Shown in pieces: positions 10,676 to 20,521 of a stretch of 64,000 nucleotides of DNA. The notes under the pieces were generated by a model, which saw only the letters and a list, made by a program, of their open reading frames with translations, did not search any database and was not told where the DNA came from. This DNA comes from Roseicyclus persicicus (GTDB lineage Bacteria; Pseudomonadota; Alphaproteobacteria; Rhodobacterales; Rhodobacteraceae): NCBI RefSeq assembly GCF_012395815.1, contig NZ_JAAZQQ010000007.1, positions 124,001 through 188,000 of the forward strand, written 5' to 3'. Each line of letters begins with the position of its first letter. Position 1 is the first letter of the stretch. The translations under genes and the position numbers were made by a program.

Positions 10676-13600
10676 CTACTCGGCCGCGCGCAGCGGCGGG
10701 GTCGGCGTGGCGGTCGGGTCGAGCTCGGTGTCCGCGTAGGGGTCGGACTGCGGCGGCAGGTCCTCGGGCGGCGCGACCTCGTCCGGCGCGGGCGCGGGGT
10801 CGGGGCGCGGATCCTCGTCCCAGAAGATCGTGGGGTTCTTCGCCTGCCGCGCCTGCCGCTGCAGCGCCCAGTCCTGCGCGCGCTGGCTCATGCGGCGGGC
10901 GCCGAGACGCCCGAGGCCGCGGGTGACCCAGCCGAGGATGGTCCAGAACCACACCCTGAGCGCCAGCAGCGACGGCGTGAACACCAGCGTCAGCACGGTG
11001 GCGATGCCGAGGCCGAACACGACCGCGGTGGCCAGCTGTTTCCACCACAGCGCGGTGGGGCTGTCGACGGTGTAGCCGCCGTTGGCGAAGTCGAGAGAGA
11101 TGCCGTACATCATCGGCGCGAGCCCGGCCATGGTGGTGATCGTGGTCAGCAGCACCGGGCGGATCCGCGCCTCGACGGTGCGCGTGATCGCCTCGATCCG
11201 CGGCATGTAGCGGGCGTATTCCTGGTAGGTGTCGATCAGCACGATGTTGTTGTTCACCACGATCCCGGCCAGCGCCACGATCCCGGTGCCGGTCATGATG
11301 ATCGAGAAGGTCTGGTCCATCACCAGCATCCCGATCAGCACGCCGGCGGTGGACAGCACCACGGCCAGCAGCACCAGCACGGCGTTGTAGACCGAGTTGA
11401 ACTGCGCCAGCAGGATGATGAACATCAGCCCCAGCGCCGCCCCGAAGGCCTGGCCGAGGAAGGCCTGGCTTTCGGCCTGTTCCTCCTGGTCGCCGGTCCA
11501 TTCCCAGCTGACCGAGGCGGGGAAGGGGTTTTCGGTCTGGATCCACTCGGTCACGGCGGCGATGCGTTCGTTCGCGGTGACCGGCACGGCGGTGAGCGTG
11601 CCCGCGTCGAGCCCGGCGCGGAGGTCGTCGGCCGTGGTGCCCTCGACCAGCGCCGAGATCTGCCAGCCGGTGCCGGCGGCGGTGAAATCGGCGGGGCCCT
11701 GCACCGTGGCTGCGCCGGTGTCGAACAGGTAGCCGCGCGTGGCGCCGCCGGCGTCGGCCACGCGGACGAGGCCCGCGACCACGTCGGCCTTCACGTCGAA
11801 GACGCGGGACTGGTCGATGCGGTTGATCTCGGCCAGCTGCCGGGCGGGCGTGTAGGTGACGAAGTTCGACAGCGGCACCAGCCCGTCGCGGGTGCGCACG
11901 CGCAGGGTGTCGAGGGTGGACAGCACCCGCGCCTCCTCGGGGAAGCGGACGCGGATGTCGATCTCCTCGTCCGAGGTCGGCACCCGCATGGTGTCGAGCA
12001 GGATGCCGCGCGTGACCAGCTGCACCATCGCGCCCACGGTGGCGACGTCGGCGCCGAAGCGGCCCGCGGCCTCGACGTCGACGTCGATCTGCCAGTCGAT
12101 GCCGGGCAGCGGCAGCGTGTCCTCGATCAGGGTCAGGCCGGGCAGCCCCTCGAAATGGGCGCGCGCGATGCGGGTGGCCTCCTGCAGCTCCTCCCAGTTG
12201 TCGCCGGACAGGCGCAGGTGGACGGGCTTGCCCGAGGCGGGGCCGCGGGACTGCGAGAAGATCTCGGTCTGGATGCCGGGCAGCTGGTCGAGGCGCGCCT
12301 GCAGCCGGTCGAGGATGACGTCCCCGTCCTCGCGCTGGCCCCAGGGCTCGAGGTCGAGCTGGACCTGGCCGATGGTGTCGGCGGGCGCCGCGGCGCCGCC
12401 GGTGTTGTTGTTGAGCCCGCCCTCGCCGGCGAAGGCGAACACGTCGCGCACGCCCTCGGTGTCGAGCACGATCGCCTCGACCTGGCGCACCAGCGCGTCC
12501 TGTTCGGAGACCGACAGGTTGCCGCGGGCGCGGACGTAGACGATGGCGTTCTCGGGCTCGCTCTCGACGAAGAACTCGACGCCGTTGTTGTTCTCGCCGA
12601 AGTAGGTGAACACGGCGATCACGAAGGCGACCACGGCGGCGATGGTCACCAGCGGCATCACCGGGTTGCCGACGATGGCGTGGATGACCCAGCCGAAGAC
12701 CGTGCGGCGGTAGCCCGCCCGGACCTTGCCGGCCTTGCGTTCGATCCGCACCGAGCCCAGCAGCACCGACATGGCGATGGAGCCCAGCAGGAACATCGCC
12801 GCGCCCGGCGCCATCTGCAGCATCGGCGCGGCGTCGGCGGGCACCGGGATCAGCACGCCCGGCCGGATCGTCTGCAGCGCGGCGAGGAACATGAAGTAGG
12901 CCGTTGCCAGCGTCAGCACGAGGCGCGCGGCGTACCACGGGATCACCACCATCACGACCGCGGTGATGCGGTCGACGATGCGGGTGAAGCGCGCCGCGAC
13001 GCCGCCGATCACCGGCAGGTAGATCAGCGCCACGATCAGCGAGGCGGTCAGCACGAAGATCAGCGTCACGGGCAACATGCCCATGAACTCGCCGGGCACG
13101 CCGGGCCAGAACAGCATCGGCAGGAAGGCGCAGAGCGTGGTCGCGGTCGAGGACACGACCGGCCAGAACATGCGCTTGGCCGCGTCGGTGTAGGCCTGCA
13201 TGGGGCGCGCGCCTTCCTGCAGGCGCTTGTCGGCGTATTCGACGACGACGATGGCGCCGTCGACCAGCATCCCCACCGCGAGGATCAGGCCGAACATCAC
13301 GATGTTCGAGATGGTGACGCCCATCACGCCGAGAAGGATGAAGCACAGCAGGAACGAGGTGGGGATCGCAAAGCCCACCAGCAGCGCCGAGCGCGTGCCG
13401 AGCGAGGCCAGCACCACGATCATGACAAGCGCGATGGCGGTCAGCACCGAGCCCTCGAGCTGGCGCACCATGCTGTCGACGGTGACCGACTGGTCCAGCG
13501 TGGTGGCGACCTGCACCGATTCCTGCAGCTCGGGCGGCCAGGTGGCGCGGACCTGCTCGACCGTCTCGCGCACCAGCGCGGCGGTGTCGATGATGTTGAA

Positions 13601-14464
13601 GCCCTGCCGCTTGACCACCTGCAGCGCGATGGTGGTCTCGCCGTTGAAGCGCGCGGTGCCGGCGCGGTCCTGGTAGGTCAGCCGGATCTCGGCCAGCTCG
13701 CCCAGCGTGACCACGCGGTCACCGTTCACCGTGATCGGCAGGCCGTAGACATCGGCCGCATTGTCGAAGGACGACGGGATCTTGACCGAGATCGCCCCGT
13801 TCTCGGTGGTGACCTCGCCGGCGGCGATCAGCTGGTTGTTGTTCACGACCGCGTTGATGAGGTCGGCCGCGGTGACGTCGTAGGCCTCGAGCGCGAGCGG
13901 GTCGAGGATGACCTCGAGCATCTCCTCCCGCGTGCCGGCAAGCCCCGCCTCGAGCACCGGCGACAGCGCCTCGAGCGCCTCCTGCATCTCGTTGGCGAGC
14001 CGGATCAGCGTGCGCTCGGGCGCGTCGCCCGACAGCGCCACGATGATGATCGGGAACTCGGAGAAGTTGATCTCGTTGATCGAGTAGCTTTCGGCGCCCT
14101 CGGGAAACTGCGCCTCGGCGCGGCCCATGGCGTCGCGCACGTCGGCGATGGTGGCGCCCTTGTCCCAGCCGAACTCGAATTCCAGGAACACCCCCGCGAA
14201 GCCCTCGGACGCGGTGGCGTTGATCGAGGTCAGCCCGTCGAGGTCCTGGAACTCGGCCTCCATCGGGCGCACCAGAAGCCGCTCGCTGTCATCGGCCGAG
14301 ATGCCGGGAAAGGGGACCGAGACGAACAGGCCGGGGATGTCGATGTCGGGCTCGCCCTCCTTGGGCAGGCCGACATAGGCCGCGGTGCCCATCACCAGCG
14401 ACAGGATCACGAAGGCCACGACCATGCGGGCGCGGCTGGCGGCCCAGTCGATGACGCCGATCAT
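10676..14464 (-). CDS. RND efflux transporter, inner-membrane permease subunit
   Basis: A 1262-residue AcrB/MexF-like (HAE-type) proton-driven pump subunit. The typical layout is visible: TM1 at the N-terminus (MVVAFVILSLVMG), a large periplasmic porter domain starting FVSVPFPGIS, a central block of membrane segments, a second periplasmic domain, and a C-terminal block with GIVVNNNIVLID and GGYTVDSPTALWW. It is longer than AcrB (about 1050 residues), partly through a central insertion and a charged, Pro-rich C-terminal tail. It overlaps the adaptor gene by 4 nt (ATGA, 14461-14464), so the two are coupled. No outer-membrane channel gene is adjacent. Substrates are unknown. Confidence 0.93.
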   Translation of the reverse strand: MIGVIDWAASRARMVVAFVILSLVMGTAAYVGLPKEGEPDIDIPGLFVSVPFPGISADDSERLLVRPMEAEFQDLDGLTSINATASEGFAGVFLEFEFGWDKGATIADVRDAMGRAEAQFPEGAESYSINEINFSEFPIIIVALSGDAPERTLIRLANEMQEALEALSPVLEAGLAGTREEMLEVILDPLALEAYDVTAADLINAVVNNNQLIAAGEVTTENGAISVKIPSSFDNAADVYGLPITVNGDRVVTLGELAEIRLTYQDRAGTARFNGETTIALQVVKRQGFNIIDTAALVRETVEQVRATWPPELQESVQVATTLDQSVTVDSMVRQLEGSVLTAIALVMIVVLASLGTRSALLVGFAIPTSFLLCFILLGVMGVTISNIVMFGLILAVGMLVDGAIVVVEYADKRLQEGARPMQAYTDAAKRMFWPVVSSTATTLCAFLPMLFWPGVPGEFMGMLPVTLIFVLTASLIVALIYLPVIGGVAARFTRIVDRITAVVMVVIPWYAARLVLTLATAYFMFLAALQTIRPGVLIPVPADAAPMLQMAPGAAMFLLGSIAMSVLLGSVRIERKAGKVRAGYRRTVFGWVIHAIVGNPVMPLVTIAAVVAFVIAVFTYFGENNNGVEFFVESEPENAIVYVRARGNLSVSEQDALVRQVEAIVLDTEGVRDVFAFAGEGGLNNNTGGAAAPADTIGQVQLDLEPWGQREDGDVILDRLQARLDQLPGIQTEIFSQSRGPASGKPVHLRLSGDNWEELQEATRIARAHFEGLPGLTLIEDTLPLPGIDWQIDVDVEAAGRFGADVATVGAMVQLVTRGILLDTMRVPTSDEEIDIRVRFPEEARVLSTLDTLRVRTRDGLVPLSNFVTYTPARQLAEINRIDQSRVFDVKADVVAGLVRVADAGGATRGYLFDTGAATVQGPADFTAAGTGWQISALVEGTTADDLRAGLDAGTLTAVPVTANERIAAVTEWIQTENPFPASVSWEWTGDQEEQAESQAFLGQAFGAALGLMFIILLAQFNSVYNAVLVLLAVVLSTAGVLIGMLVMDQTFSIIMTGTGIVALAGIVVNNNIVLIDTYQEYARYMPRIEAITRTVEARIRPVLLTTITTMAGLAPMMYGISLDFANGGYTVDSPTALWWKQLATAVVFGLGIATVLTLVFTPSLLALRVWFWTILGWVTRGLGRLGARRMSQRAQDWALQRQARQAKNPTIFWDEDPRPDPAPAPDEVAPPEDLPPQSDPYADTELDPTATPTPPLRAAE

Positions 14465-15714
14465 TGCGTCAGCTCCTCGTAGGTCACCTGCACCGGCACG
14501 CCGTCGGTGACGAACTCCTGGCCCACGGTGATGACGTCGGCGACCTCCGGCAGGCCGGTCAGCCAGACGCCCGTGGCGGTGTCGCGGATCATGCGGACGG
14601 GGACGAAGCGGACGACGCCGTCCTCGACGATGCGCACGCCGAGCGCGCCGTCGTCGCTCAACGTCATCGCCGAGGCGGGCAGCAGGTGCGCGGGCGTGCC
14701 GTCGGTCTGGATCAGGATGTCGGCGGTCTGGCCGTCGCGGATCGACACGTCGGGGTTCGGCACGGTGATCTCGACGCGGAAGGTGCGCGTGGCGGGGTCG
14801 GCCGAGCGGCTGAGGAAGCTGACGGTGCCCAGCACCTCGCGGCCCGACGCGAGCCGCGCGCCGGCGGTGGCGCCGACCTCGACACGGTCGACCTGCGCCT
14901 CGGGGACGAAGCCCACCAGCTTGATCGGGTCCAGCTCGATGATGGTGGCGCAGGGGCTGCCGGGCTGCATCAGCGTGCCCAGCTCGGCGGTGTCGGTCTC
15001 GAGGTAGCCGGGGAAGGGGGCCGCGATGCGCAGGCGTCCGATCTCCTCCTCGGCGCGGGTCACGGCGGCCTCGGCCGAGCGGATGCCCGAGCGCGCCTGC
15101 GACACGGCGGCCTCGGCCGACTGGATCTGCGCCAGCGCGCCCTCGCGGGTGGCGGCGGCGCTGGCGGCGCGTGTCTCGGAGGCGAAGCCGCTTTCGCTCA
15201 GGCGGCTGGCGGCGTTTGCGTCGATCTCGGCGGCGGTCAGCTGCGCGCGGGCGCCGGCCAGTTGCGCCTCGGCCTCGGGCAGGCGGGCGCGCGCGGTGTC
15301 GAGCGCGGCCTGCGCCTCCTCCAGCGCGGACAGGCGGGTGCCGGGGTCGATCTCGCACAGGAGCTGCCCGGCCTCGACATAGGCGCCGGCGCGGATCGGC
15401 GCCGACAGGATGCGGCCCGAGGTCTCGGCGGCGACGGTGACCTCGCGCATCGCCTCGGTCCGGCCGCGCAGGAGCACGGCGTTCTCGGTCACCTGCGCGG
15501 TGGAGCGGCGGGCGACGACGTGGATGCGCGGGTCGGCCTCGGCCTCGGCGGCGGGGGCTTGGTCGGCCTCCGCGACGGCCGGGGCGGCGGCCTCCTCGGC
15601 GGGGGTGGCGGCGCCGAAGCGGCCCGCGAACTCCATCAGGCGGTCGCGGTCGAGGATCAGGAAATACAGGGCGACGCAGACCAGCGCCGCGAACAGGAGG
15701 GGGAAGAAACGCAT
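14461..15714 (-). CDS. RND efflux periplasmic adaptor (membrane-fusion protein)
   Basis: A 417-residue HlyD/AcrA-type adaptor. An N-terminal uncleaved or lipoprotein-less signal anchor (residues about 4-20, LLFAALVCVALYFLIL) is followed by an Ala/Glu/Pro linker, a lipoyl-like half-motif (VTVAAETSGRI...AGAYVEAGQLLCEID, about residues 95-130), a coiled-coil hairpin rich in Ala/Glu, and beta-barrel sequence. Start 15714 was chosen because it begins the anchor; the open frame continues upstream but through the operator region. It is the first gene of the efflux operon and lies behind paired palindromes that should control it. Confidence 0.92.
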   Translation of the reverse strand: MRFFPLLFAALVCVALYFLILDRDRLMEFAGRFGAATPAEEAAAPAVAEADQAPAAEAEADPRIHVVARRSTAQVTENAVLLRGRTEAMREVTVAAETSGRILSAPIRAGAYVEAGQLLCEIDPGTRLSALEEAQAALDTARARLPEAEAQLAGARAQLTAAEIDANAASRLSESGFASETRAASAAATREGALAQIQSAEAAVSQARSGIRSAEAAVTRAEEEIGRLRIAAPFPGYLETDTAELGTLMQPGSPCATIIELDPIKLVGFVPEAQVDRVEVGATAGARLASGREVLGTVSFLSRSADPATRTFRVEITVPNPDVSIRDGQTADILIQTDGTPAHLLPASAMTLSDDGALGVRIVEDGVVRFVPVRMIRDTATGVWLTGLPEVADVITVGQEFVTDGVPVQVTYEELTQ

Positions 15715-15795
15715 CGTGAACCTCGATCCCGGGCCGCCGGGGCATCCGCGGCGATCCGGCCATGCCTGCCGTTCCGTCGGCTCGCAGGAGTTACG

Positions 15796-15860
15796 CTGAA
15801 CCAACCGGTTCAGATTAAATTTTTCTGCGGTGCCGCGCAAGACTGAACTAAGCCGTTCAG
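15796..15860 (-). promoter_or_regulatory. Paired operators and promoter of the RND operon
   Basis: Two 18-bp palindromes share the pattern CTGAAC-N6-GTTCAG: 15796-15813 (arms extend to CTGAACC/GGTTCAG) and 15843-15860. Both are followed by ATT, and their centres are 47 bp apart. On the minus strand a promoter can be placed between them: TTGCGC (15840-15835) and TTTAAT (15819-15814, 15-bp spacer). One palindrome abuts the -35 and the other touches the -10, the geometry expected for repression. Such palindromes are typical of TetR/AcrR-family regulators, but none is encoded next to the operon. The second palindrome could also affect the divergent gene at 15938. Confidence 0.7.
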
Positions 15861-15937
15861 ATTTGCCGTCAACGGCTGCGGCCGGGGCGGCGCGCCCTTG
15901 CGGCGACGGGTCCGAACGGGCTAAGAGGCGCCGAGGC

Positions 15938-16768
15938 ATGACAGACGAGCGGGGCCCCGGCGGGATGTCCAGTACCGACAGTTTCATCGACGAGGTCACC
16001 GAGGAGGTCCGCCGCGACCGGCTCTACGCGCTGTTCCGCCGCTGGGCGTGGCTGGTCGCGCTGCTGGTGGTGGGGATCGTCGGCGGCGCGGCCTGGCTGG
16101 AATACAGCCGCGCGCAGGAGCGGGCCGCGGCCGAGGCCTTCGGCGACGCGCTGATCGCGGCGCTGGACACCGCCGACCCCGAGGCGCGGGTGGCCGCGCT
16201 CGAGGCGGTCCCGGCGGGCAGCCCCGAGGCGCGCATCCTCGTGGCGCTGATCGCCGCGGGCGAGGTCGCGCAGGGCGGCGCCGAGGCGTCCGCCGCCGCG
16301 GCGGCGCTCCGGGCGGCGGCCGAGGCGCCCGACCTGCCGCGGCGCTACCGCGACCTCGCCACCCTCAAGGCCGAGATGCTGGCGCCCTCCGAGCCCGCCG
16401 CCGCGCGGCTGATCCTCGGCGCGCTGGCCGAGCCGGGCGCGCCCTACGCGGCGCTGGCCGAGGAGCAGCTGGCGCTGGTCGACATCCGCAGCGGCGACCT
16501 GGAGGCCGGGCTCGACCGGCTGCGGGCGCTGGAGCGCAGCGCGGCGGCGACGCCGGGCTTGCAACAGCGGGCGTCTCAGTTGATTGTGGCGCTGGAAGCG
16601 GGCTCGACCCTGGTCGATACCGCCCCCGTGCCCGAGCCGGCCCCCGCCGAGGAGGCCCCCGCCGAGGAGGCGGCCCCGCCGGAGGCCGCGCCCGAGGCGG
16701 TCGCCCCGGCCGAAGGGGCGCCCGGCGATGGCGACGCGGCGGCGGATGCCCCCGTGGAACAACAGTGA
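15938..16768 (+). CDS. YfgM-like tetratricopeptide (TPR_21) membrane protein
   Basis: A 276-residue protein with a short cytoplasmic N-terminus (SFIDEVTEEVRRDRLYALFRR), one membrane segment (about residues 38-54, VALLVVGIVGGAAW) and an Ala-rich TPR-like helical domain outside. The last 45 residues are a low-complexity Pro/Ala/Glu tail. This layout matches the YfgM/TPR_21 family, an ancillary factor of the SecYEG translocon. It lies directly upstream of bamB, as in many Proteobacteria. ATG 15938 is used; ATG 15965 (MSSTDSF) is an equally plausible start. The der gene that often follows bamB is absent here. Confidence 0.8.
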   Translation: MTDERGPGGMSSTDSFIDEVTEEVRRDRLYALFRRWAWLVALLVVGIVGGAAWLEYSRAQERAAAEAFGDALIAALDTADPEARVAALEAVPAGSPEARILVALIAAGEVAQGGAEASAAAAALRAAAEAPDLPRRYRDLATLKAEMLAPSEPAAARLILGALAEPGAPYAALAEEQLALVDIRSGDLEAGLDRLRALERSAAATPGLQQRASQLIVALEAGSTLVDTAPVPEPAPAEEAPAEEAAPPEAAPEAVAPAEGAPGDGDAAADAPVEQQ

Positions 16769-16808
16769 AGACCGCTGCCATGGCGGCAGGACAGGAAGGC
16801 CGGGGCGC

Positions 16809-18182
16809 ATGATCGGGGTCGAGGGCAGGGCAGCAGCAATCCATCGCGGCGCGCGTCTGGCGCTGGGGCTCTGCGCGCTCCTCGTGCTGGCCGCCTGCGA
16901 GCGCGACCAGGCGCTGCCGGGCGAACGCTTCGGCACCCGCGTGCCGCTGGCCGCCACGCTGCCCGGCGCCGACGGCCGCGCCGCCGCCTCGGACCTCGCC
17001 GACACCGACGCCCCCCGCGCCATCAGCCTGCCCGCGCCGACCCGCCTCGGCGACTGGCCGAGCCGCGGCTACAACACCGTCAACCGCCTGCCGCACGCCA
17101 CCCTGTCGGCCGCGCCCGCGCCGCTCTGGGTCGCCGACATCGGCACCGGCAACAGCCGCCGCAACCGCATCGCGACCGACCCCGTGGCCGGCAACGGGCT
17201 GGTGTTCACCATCGACGCCGGGGGCCAGCTGCAGGCGACCTCGCTCTCGACCGGCGCGCCGGCCTGGATCGCCAGCCTCGTCCCCGATTTCGACCGCGGC
17301 GGCAACGCCTCGGGCGGCGGCCTCGCGCTGTCGGGCGACCGGCTCTACGCGACCTCGCCCTATGGCGAGCTGCTGGCGCTGAACGCCTCCACCGGCGCGG
17401 TGATCTGGCGCCAGCGCCTCGGCACGGTGCTGGGCGCGCCCACCGTCTCGGGCGGGCTGGTCTACGTGGTCGGCCGCAACTCCGAGGCCTGGGCGGTCGA
17501 GGCCGATGACGGCCGCCTGCGCTGGACCATCCCCAGCTCCGACGCGCCCTCGGTCCTCGTCGGCGGCGCGGCCCCCGCGGTGGCCGACGGCCGCGTGATC
17601 TTCCCCTTCCCCTCGGGCGAGATCGTGGCGGCCCTGCCGAACACCGGCATCACGCTGTGGAATTCCTTCGTCGCCGGCGGCCGCCTCGGCACGGCTTACG
17701 CGAACATGAACGACATCACCTCGGACCCGGTGGTGGTGGGCGGCACGATCTACGCCGGCAATCAGTCGGGCCGCGTGGTGGCGATGGACGGCCGCACCGG
17801 CACCCGCCAGTGGACCGCGGCCGAGGGCGCCTATTCGCCGGTGCTGGTCGCCGGCGGCGCGGTGTTCTTCGTGTCCGACCGCAACGAGCTGATCCGGCTC
17901 GACGCCGACACCGGCGCGCGCGTCTGGGGCACCGAGCTGCCGCTTTACGTCGCCAACCGCGAACGGCGGCGCAAGGCGGTGTTCACCCATTACGGGCCCA
18001 TTCTCGCGGGCGGCCGTCTGATCGTCGCCTCGGGCGACGGGCTGGTGCGGATGTTCTCGCCCGAGAGCGGCGAGCTGGTCGGCACGCTGGAGCTGCGCGG
18101 CGGCGCCGCCTCGCACCCCATCGCGGTGGGCGACATGCTGCTGGTGGTGGGGCAGGACGGGCGGCTGCACGCGTTCCGGTAA
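16809..18182 (+). CDS. bamB: BamB-like PQQ-repeat lipoprotein (outer-membrane assembly)
   Basis: A 457-residue lipoprotein: an N-terminal signal ends in the lipobox LAAC (Cys near residue 30), followed by a beta-propeller of PQQ-like repeats with recurrent G-x-V/L-x-A-L/V-[DN]-x-x-T-G-x-x-x-W motifs (for example ALNASTGAVIW and AMDGRTGTRQW). BamB is the scaffold lipoprotein of the BAM complex, which inserts beta-barrels into the outer membrane. AGGAAGG at 16793-16799 supports ATG 16809. It is 40 bp downstream of the YfgM-like gene and probably co-transcribed with it. Assignment rests on the fold, lipobox and context. Confidence 0.85.
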   Translation: MIGVEGRAAAIHRGARLALGLCALLVLAACERDQALPGERFGTRVPLAATLPGADGRAAASDLADTDAPRAISLPAPTRLGDWPSRGYNTVNRLPHATLSAAPAPLWVADIGTGNSRRNRIATDPVAGNGLVFTIDAGGQLQATSLSTGAPAWIASLVPDFDRGGNASGGGLALSGDRLYATSPYGELLALNASTGAVIWRQRLGTVLGAPTVSGGLVYVVGRNSEAWAVEADDGRLRWTIPSSDAPSVLVGGAAPAVADGRVIFPFPSGEIVAALPNTGITLWNSFVAGGRLGTAYANMNDITSDPVVVGGTIYAGNQSGRVVAMDGRTGTRQWTAAEGAYSPVLVAGGAVFFVSDRNELIRLDADTGARVWGTELPLYVANRERRRKAVFTHYGPILAGGRLIVASGDGLVRMFSPESGELVGTLELRGGAASHPIAVGDMLLVVGQDGRLHAFR

Positions 18183-18198
18183 GGCGCGCGCCGAGCTG

Positions 18199-18852
18199 TC
18201 AGTGCAGCCAATCTCCGCGGCGGCTGTCCTCGATGCCAAGCGCCCCGCCGACCCGCCACGCGGCATAGCGGCCCGCGTTGAACCACAGTGCCACGCTTTC
18301 CCGCAGCAGCATGGTCCAGTCCGGCGTGCCATCGCGCCCGGCCCTCAGCCGCAGCGCGGGGTATAGCGCCGCCACCTCCACCCCCATCGCCCGGAACGAC
18401 GCCCAGGCCCGCGGCAGGTGGAACGCCTCGGTGACGAGGATCACCCGCGCCCCCTCGGGCAGCCGTGGCCGGGTATTGAGCGCGTTCTGCAGGGTGGAGT
18501 GCGCGTCTTCCTCCAGGAGGACCGAAGCTTCCGCCACCCCCGCGGCCCGTGCCACCGCGGCCATGCCCGCCGCCGCCGAGGGCGCGCCGGGCGCCGCCGC
18601 CCCGCCGGTGAAGACGACCACCGGCGCCGCCCCCGCGCGGGCGAGCGCCGCGCAGGCCCCGGCCCGCGCCCGGCTGGCGGCGTCGATCACGCCCGCCGCG
18701 TTGACGCCTGCGCCGAGGCAGACGATCGCGTCCCCGCGCGGCAGGGGCCGGTCCAGCGGCCAGAGAAACGTCCACAGGCAGACGGCGGCGAGGCTTGCCG
18801 CCCAGAGCAGCAGGGCGGTGCGGATCAGGCGGCCGAGGCGCCTTACTCCCAC
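18199..18852 (-). CDS. YdcF/SanA-like DUF218 protein
   Basis: A 217-residue protein with an N-terminal membrane segment (about residues 12-30) followed by a DUF218 domain. The domain shows the conserved start [11 protein letters not shown] (about residue 41), the central VVVFTGGAA and the late [11 protein letters not shown]. The family includes SanA and ElyC, which act in envelope integrity; the reaction is not defined. The only suitable start is GTG 18852, which overlaps the end of guaA by 10 nt, so it is probably expressed with guaA. It converges on bamB with a 16-bp gap. Confidence 0.82.
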   Translation of the reverse strand: MGVRRLGRLIRTALLLWAASLAAVCLWTFLWPLDRPLPRGDAIVCLGAGVNAAGVIDAASRARAGACAALARAGAAPVVVFTGGAAAPGAPSAAAGMAAVARAAGVAEASVLLEEDAHSTLQNALNTRPRLPEGARVILVTEAFHLPRAWASFRAMGVEVAALYPALRLRAGRDGTPDWTMLLRESVALWFNAGRYAAWRVGGALGIEDSRRGDWLH

Positions 18853-20432
18853 TCGATCGTCCCGGGCGGCTTTGACGTGATATCGTAGGTGACCCGGTTG
18901 ATCCCCTTGACCTCGTTGATGATCCGCGTCGCGGTCTCGCCGAGGAAGTCGTGGGTGAAGGGGTAGTAATCCGCCGTCATCCCGTCGACCGAGGTCACCG
19001 CCCGGAGCGCGCAGGCGTAGTCATAGGTCCGCCCGTCGCCCATCACGCCCACGGTGCGCACCGGCAGGATCGCCACGAAGGCCTGCCAGATCTCGTCGTA
19101 GAGCCCGTGCTTGCGGATCTGGTCGATGTAGACCGCGTCGGCCTTGCGCAGGATCTCCAGCTTTTCGCGGGTGATCTCGCCGGGGCAGCGGATGGCGAGG
19201 CCGGGTCCGGGGAAGGGGTGGCGGCCGATGAAGCTGGCGGGCAGGCCCAGCTCGTGGCCCAGCGCGCGGACCTCGTCCTTGAACAGCTCGCGCAGCGGCT
19301 CGACCAGCTTGAGGCCCATCTTCTCGGGCAGCCCGCCGACATTGTGGTGCGACTTGATCGTCACCGAGGGTCCGCCCGAGAAGCTGACCGATTCGATCAC
19401 GTCGGGGTAGAGCGTGCCCTGCGCCAGGAACTCCGCCCCCTCGATCTGGTCGGCGTAGTGCTGGAACACGTCGATGAACAGTTTGCCGATGGTCTTGCGC
19501 TTTGTTTCCGGGTCGGAAACGCCCTCCAGCGCGCCGAGGAAACGCTCGGACTCGTCGGCGTGGATCAGCGGGATGTTGTAGTGGTCGCGGAACATGCTGA
19601 CCACCTCCTGCGCCTCGTTCAGCCTGAGCAGCCCGTGATCGACGAAGACGCAGGTCAGCTGGTCGCCGATGGCCTCGTGGATCAGCACGGCCGCGACCGA
19701 CGAATCCACGCCGCCCGACAGCCCGCAGATCACCTTGGCGTCGCCCACCTGCTCGCGGATGGCGCGGATCGCCTCCTCGCGGTAGGCGCGCATGGTCCAG
19801 TCGCCCTTGAACCCCGCCAGCCGGATGAAGTTCTCGTAGAGCGTCTTGCCGTTCGGGGTGTGGTGCACCTCGGGGTGGAACTGCACCGCGTAGAAGCGGC
19901 GGTCGAGGTCGGCGGTGATGGCGAAGGGCGCGCCCGGCGAGGTGCCCAGCACCTCGAAGCCCGGCGCGATCTCGGAGACGTGGTCGCCGTGGCTCATCCA
20001 GACCTGCTCGCGCCCCGAGCCGTCCATGAACCAGCCGGTCAGGAAATCGGGCCGCGACCCCTTGGGCGTGACCCAGGCGCGGCCGAATTCGGCGGTGGCG
20101 TGCTCGCCCGCTTCGACCTTCCCGCCCAGGTCCTGCATCATCACCTGCTGGCCGTAGCAGATCCCCAGGATCGGCACGCCGCGGGCATAGACCGACTGCG
20201 GCGGGCGGGGGGACCCCGCGCGCGTCACGCTGTCGGGCCCGCCGGAAAAGATCACCGCCTTCGGGTCGAAGGCGTCCAGGAAGGCGTCGGTGACGCTCTG
20301 GTAGGGGTGGATCTCGCAGTAGACGTTCAGCTCGCGCAGGCGGCGGGCGATCAGCTGCGTGACCTGGCTGCCGAAGTCGATGATCAGCAGGCGGTCGTGG
20401 TCGTGCGGGTCGGGCGTGGCGGCGGTGCTCAT
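18843..20432 (-). CDS. guaA: GMP synthase (glutamine-hydrolysing)
   Basis: Converts XMP to GMP with glutamine and ATP, the last step of guanine nucleotide synthesis. The 529-residue enzyme has a class I glutamine amidotransferase domain with the nucleophile Cys92 in GICYGQQ and the HPEVHHT His-Glu pair, then the ATP pyrophosphatase P-loop SGGVDSS near residue 245, and the C-terminal dimerisation domain ending PPGTIEWE. Start 20432 (MSTAATPD) fits the family; the frame is open to a TTG at 20468. Length is close to E. coli GuaA (525). Confidence 0.98.
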   Translation of the reverse strand: MSTAATPDPHDHDRLLIIDFGSQVTQLIARRLRELNVYCEIHPYQSVTDAFLDAFDPKAVIFSGGPDSVTRAGSPRPPQSVYARGVPILGICYGQQVMMQDLGGKVEAGEHATAEFGRAWVTPKGSRPDFLTGWFMDGSGREQVWMSHGDHVSEIAPGFEVLGTSPGAPFAITADLDRRFYAVQFHPEVHHTPNGKTLYENFIRLAGFKGDWTMRAYREEAIRAIREQVGDAKVICGLSGGVDSSVAAVLIHEAIGDQLTCVFVDHGLLRLNEAQEVVSMFRDHYNIPLIHADESERFLGALEGVSDPETKRKTIGKLFIDVFQHYADQIEGAEFLAQGTLYPDVIESVSFSGGPSVTIKSHHNVGGLPEKMGLKLVEPLRELFKDEVRALGHELGLPASFIGRHPFPGPGLAIRCPGEITREKLEILRKADAVYIDQIRKHGLYDEIWQAFVAILPVRTVGVMGDGRTYDYACALRAVTSVDGMTADYYPFTHDFLGETATRIINEVKGINRVTYDITSKPPGTIEWE

Positions 20433-20521
20433 GGCCCATCGCTTAGGGCCGCCGCCGCAAGGGTGCAAGGCCCATCGGCGCCAAGGGGCGGGGCAATCGG
20501 CGCCCCGCCCCCGGGGTCAAG

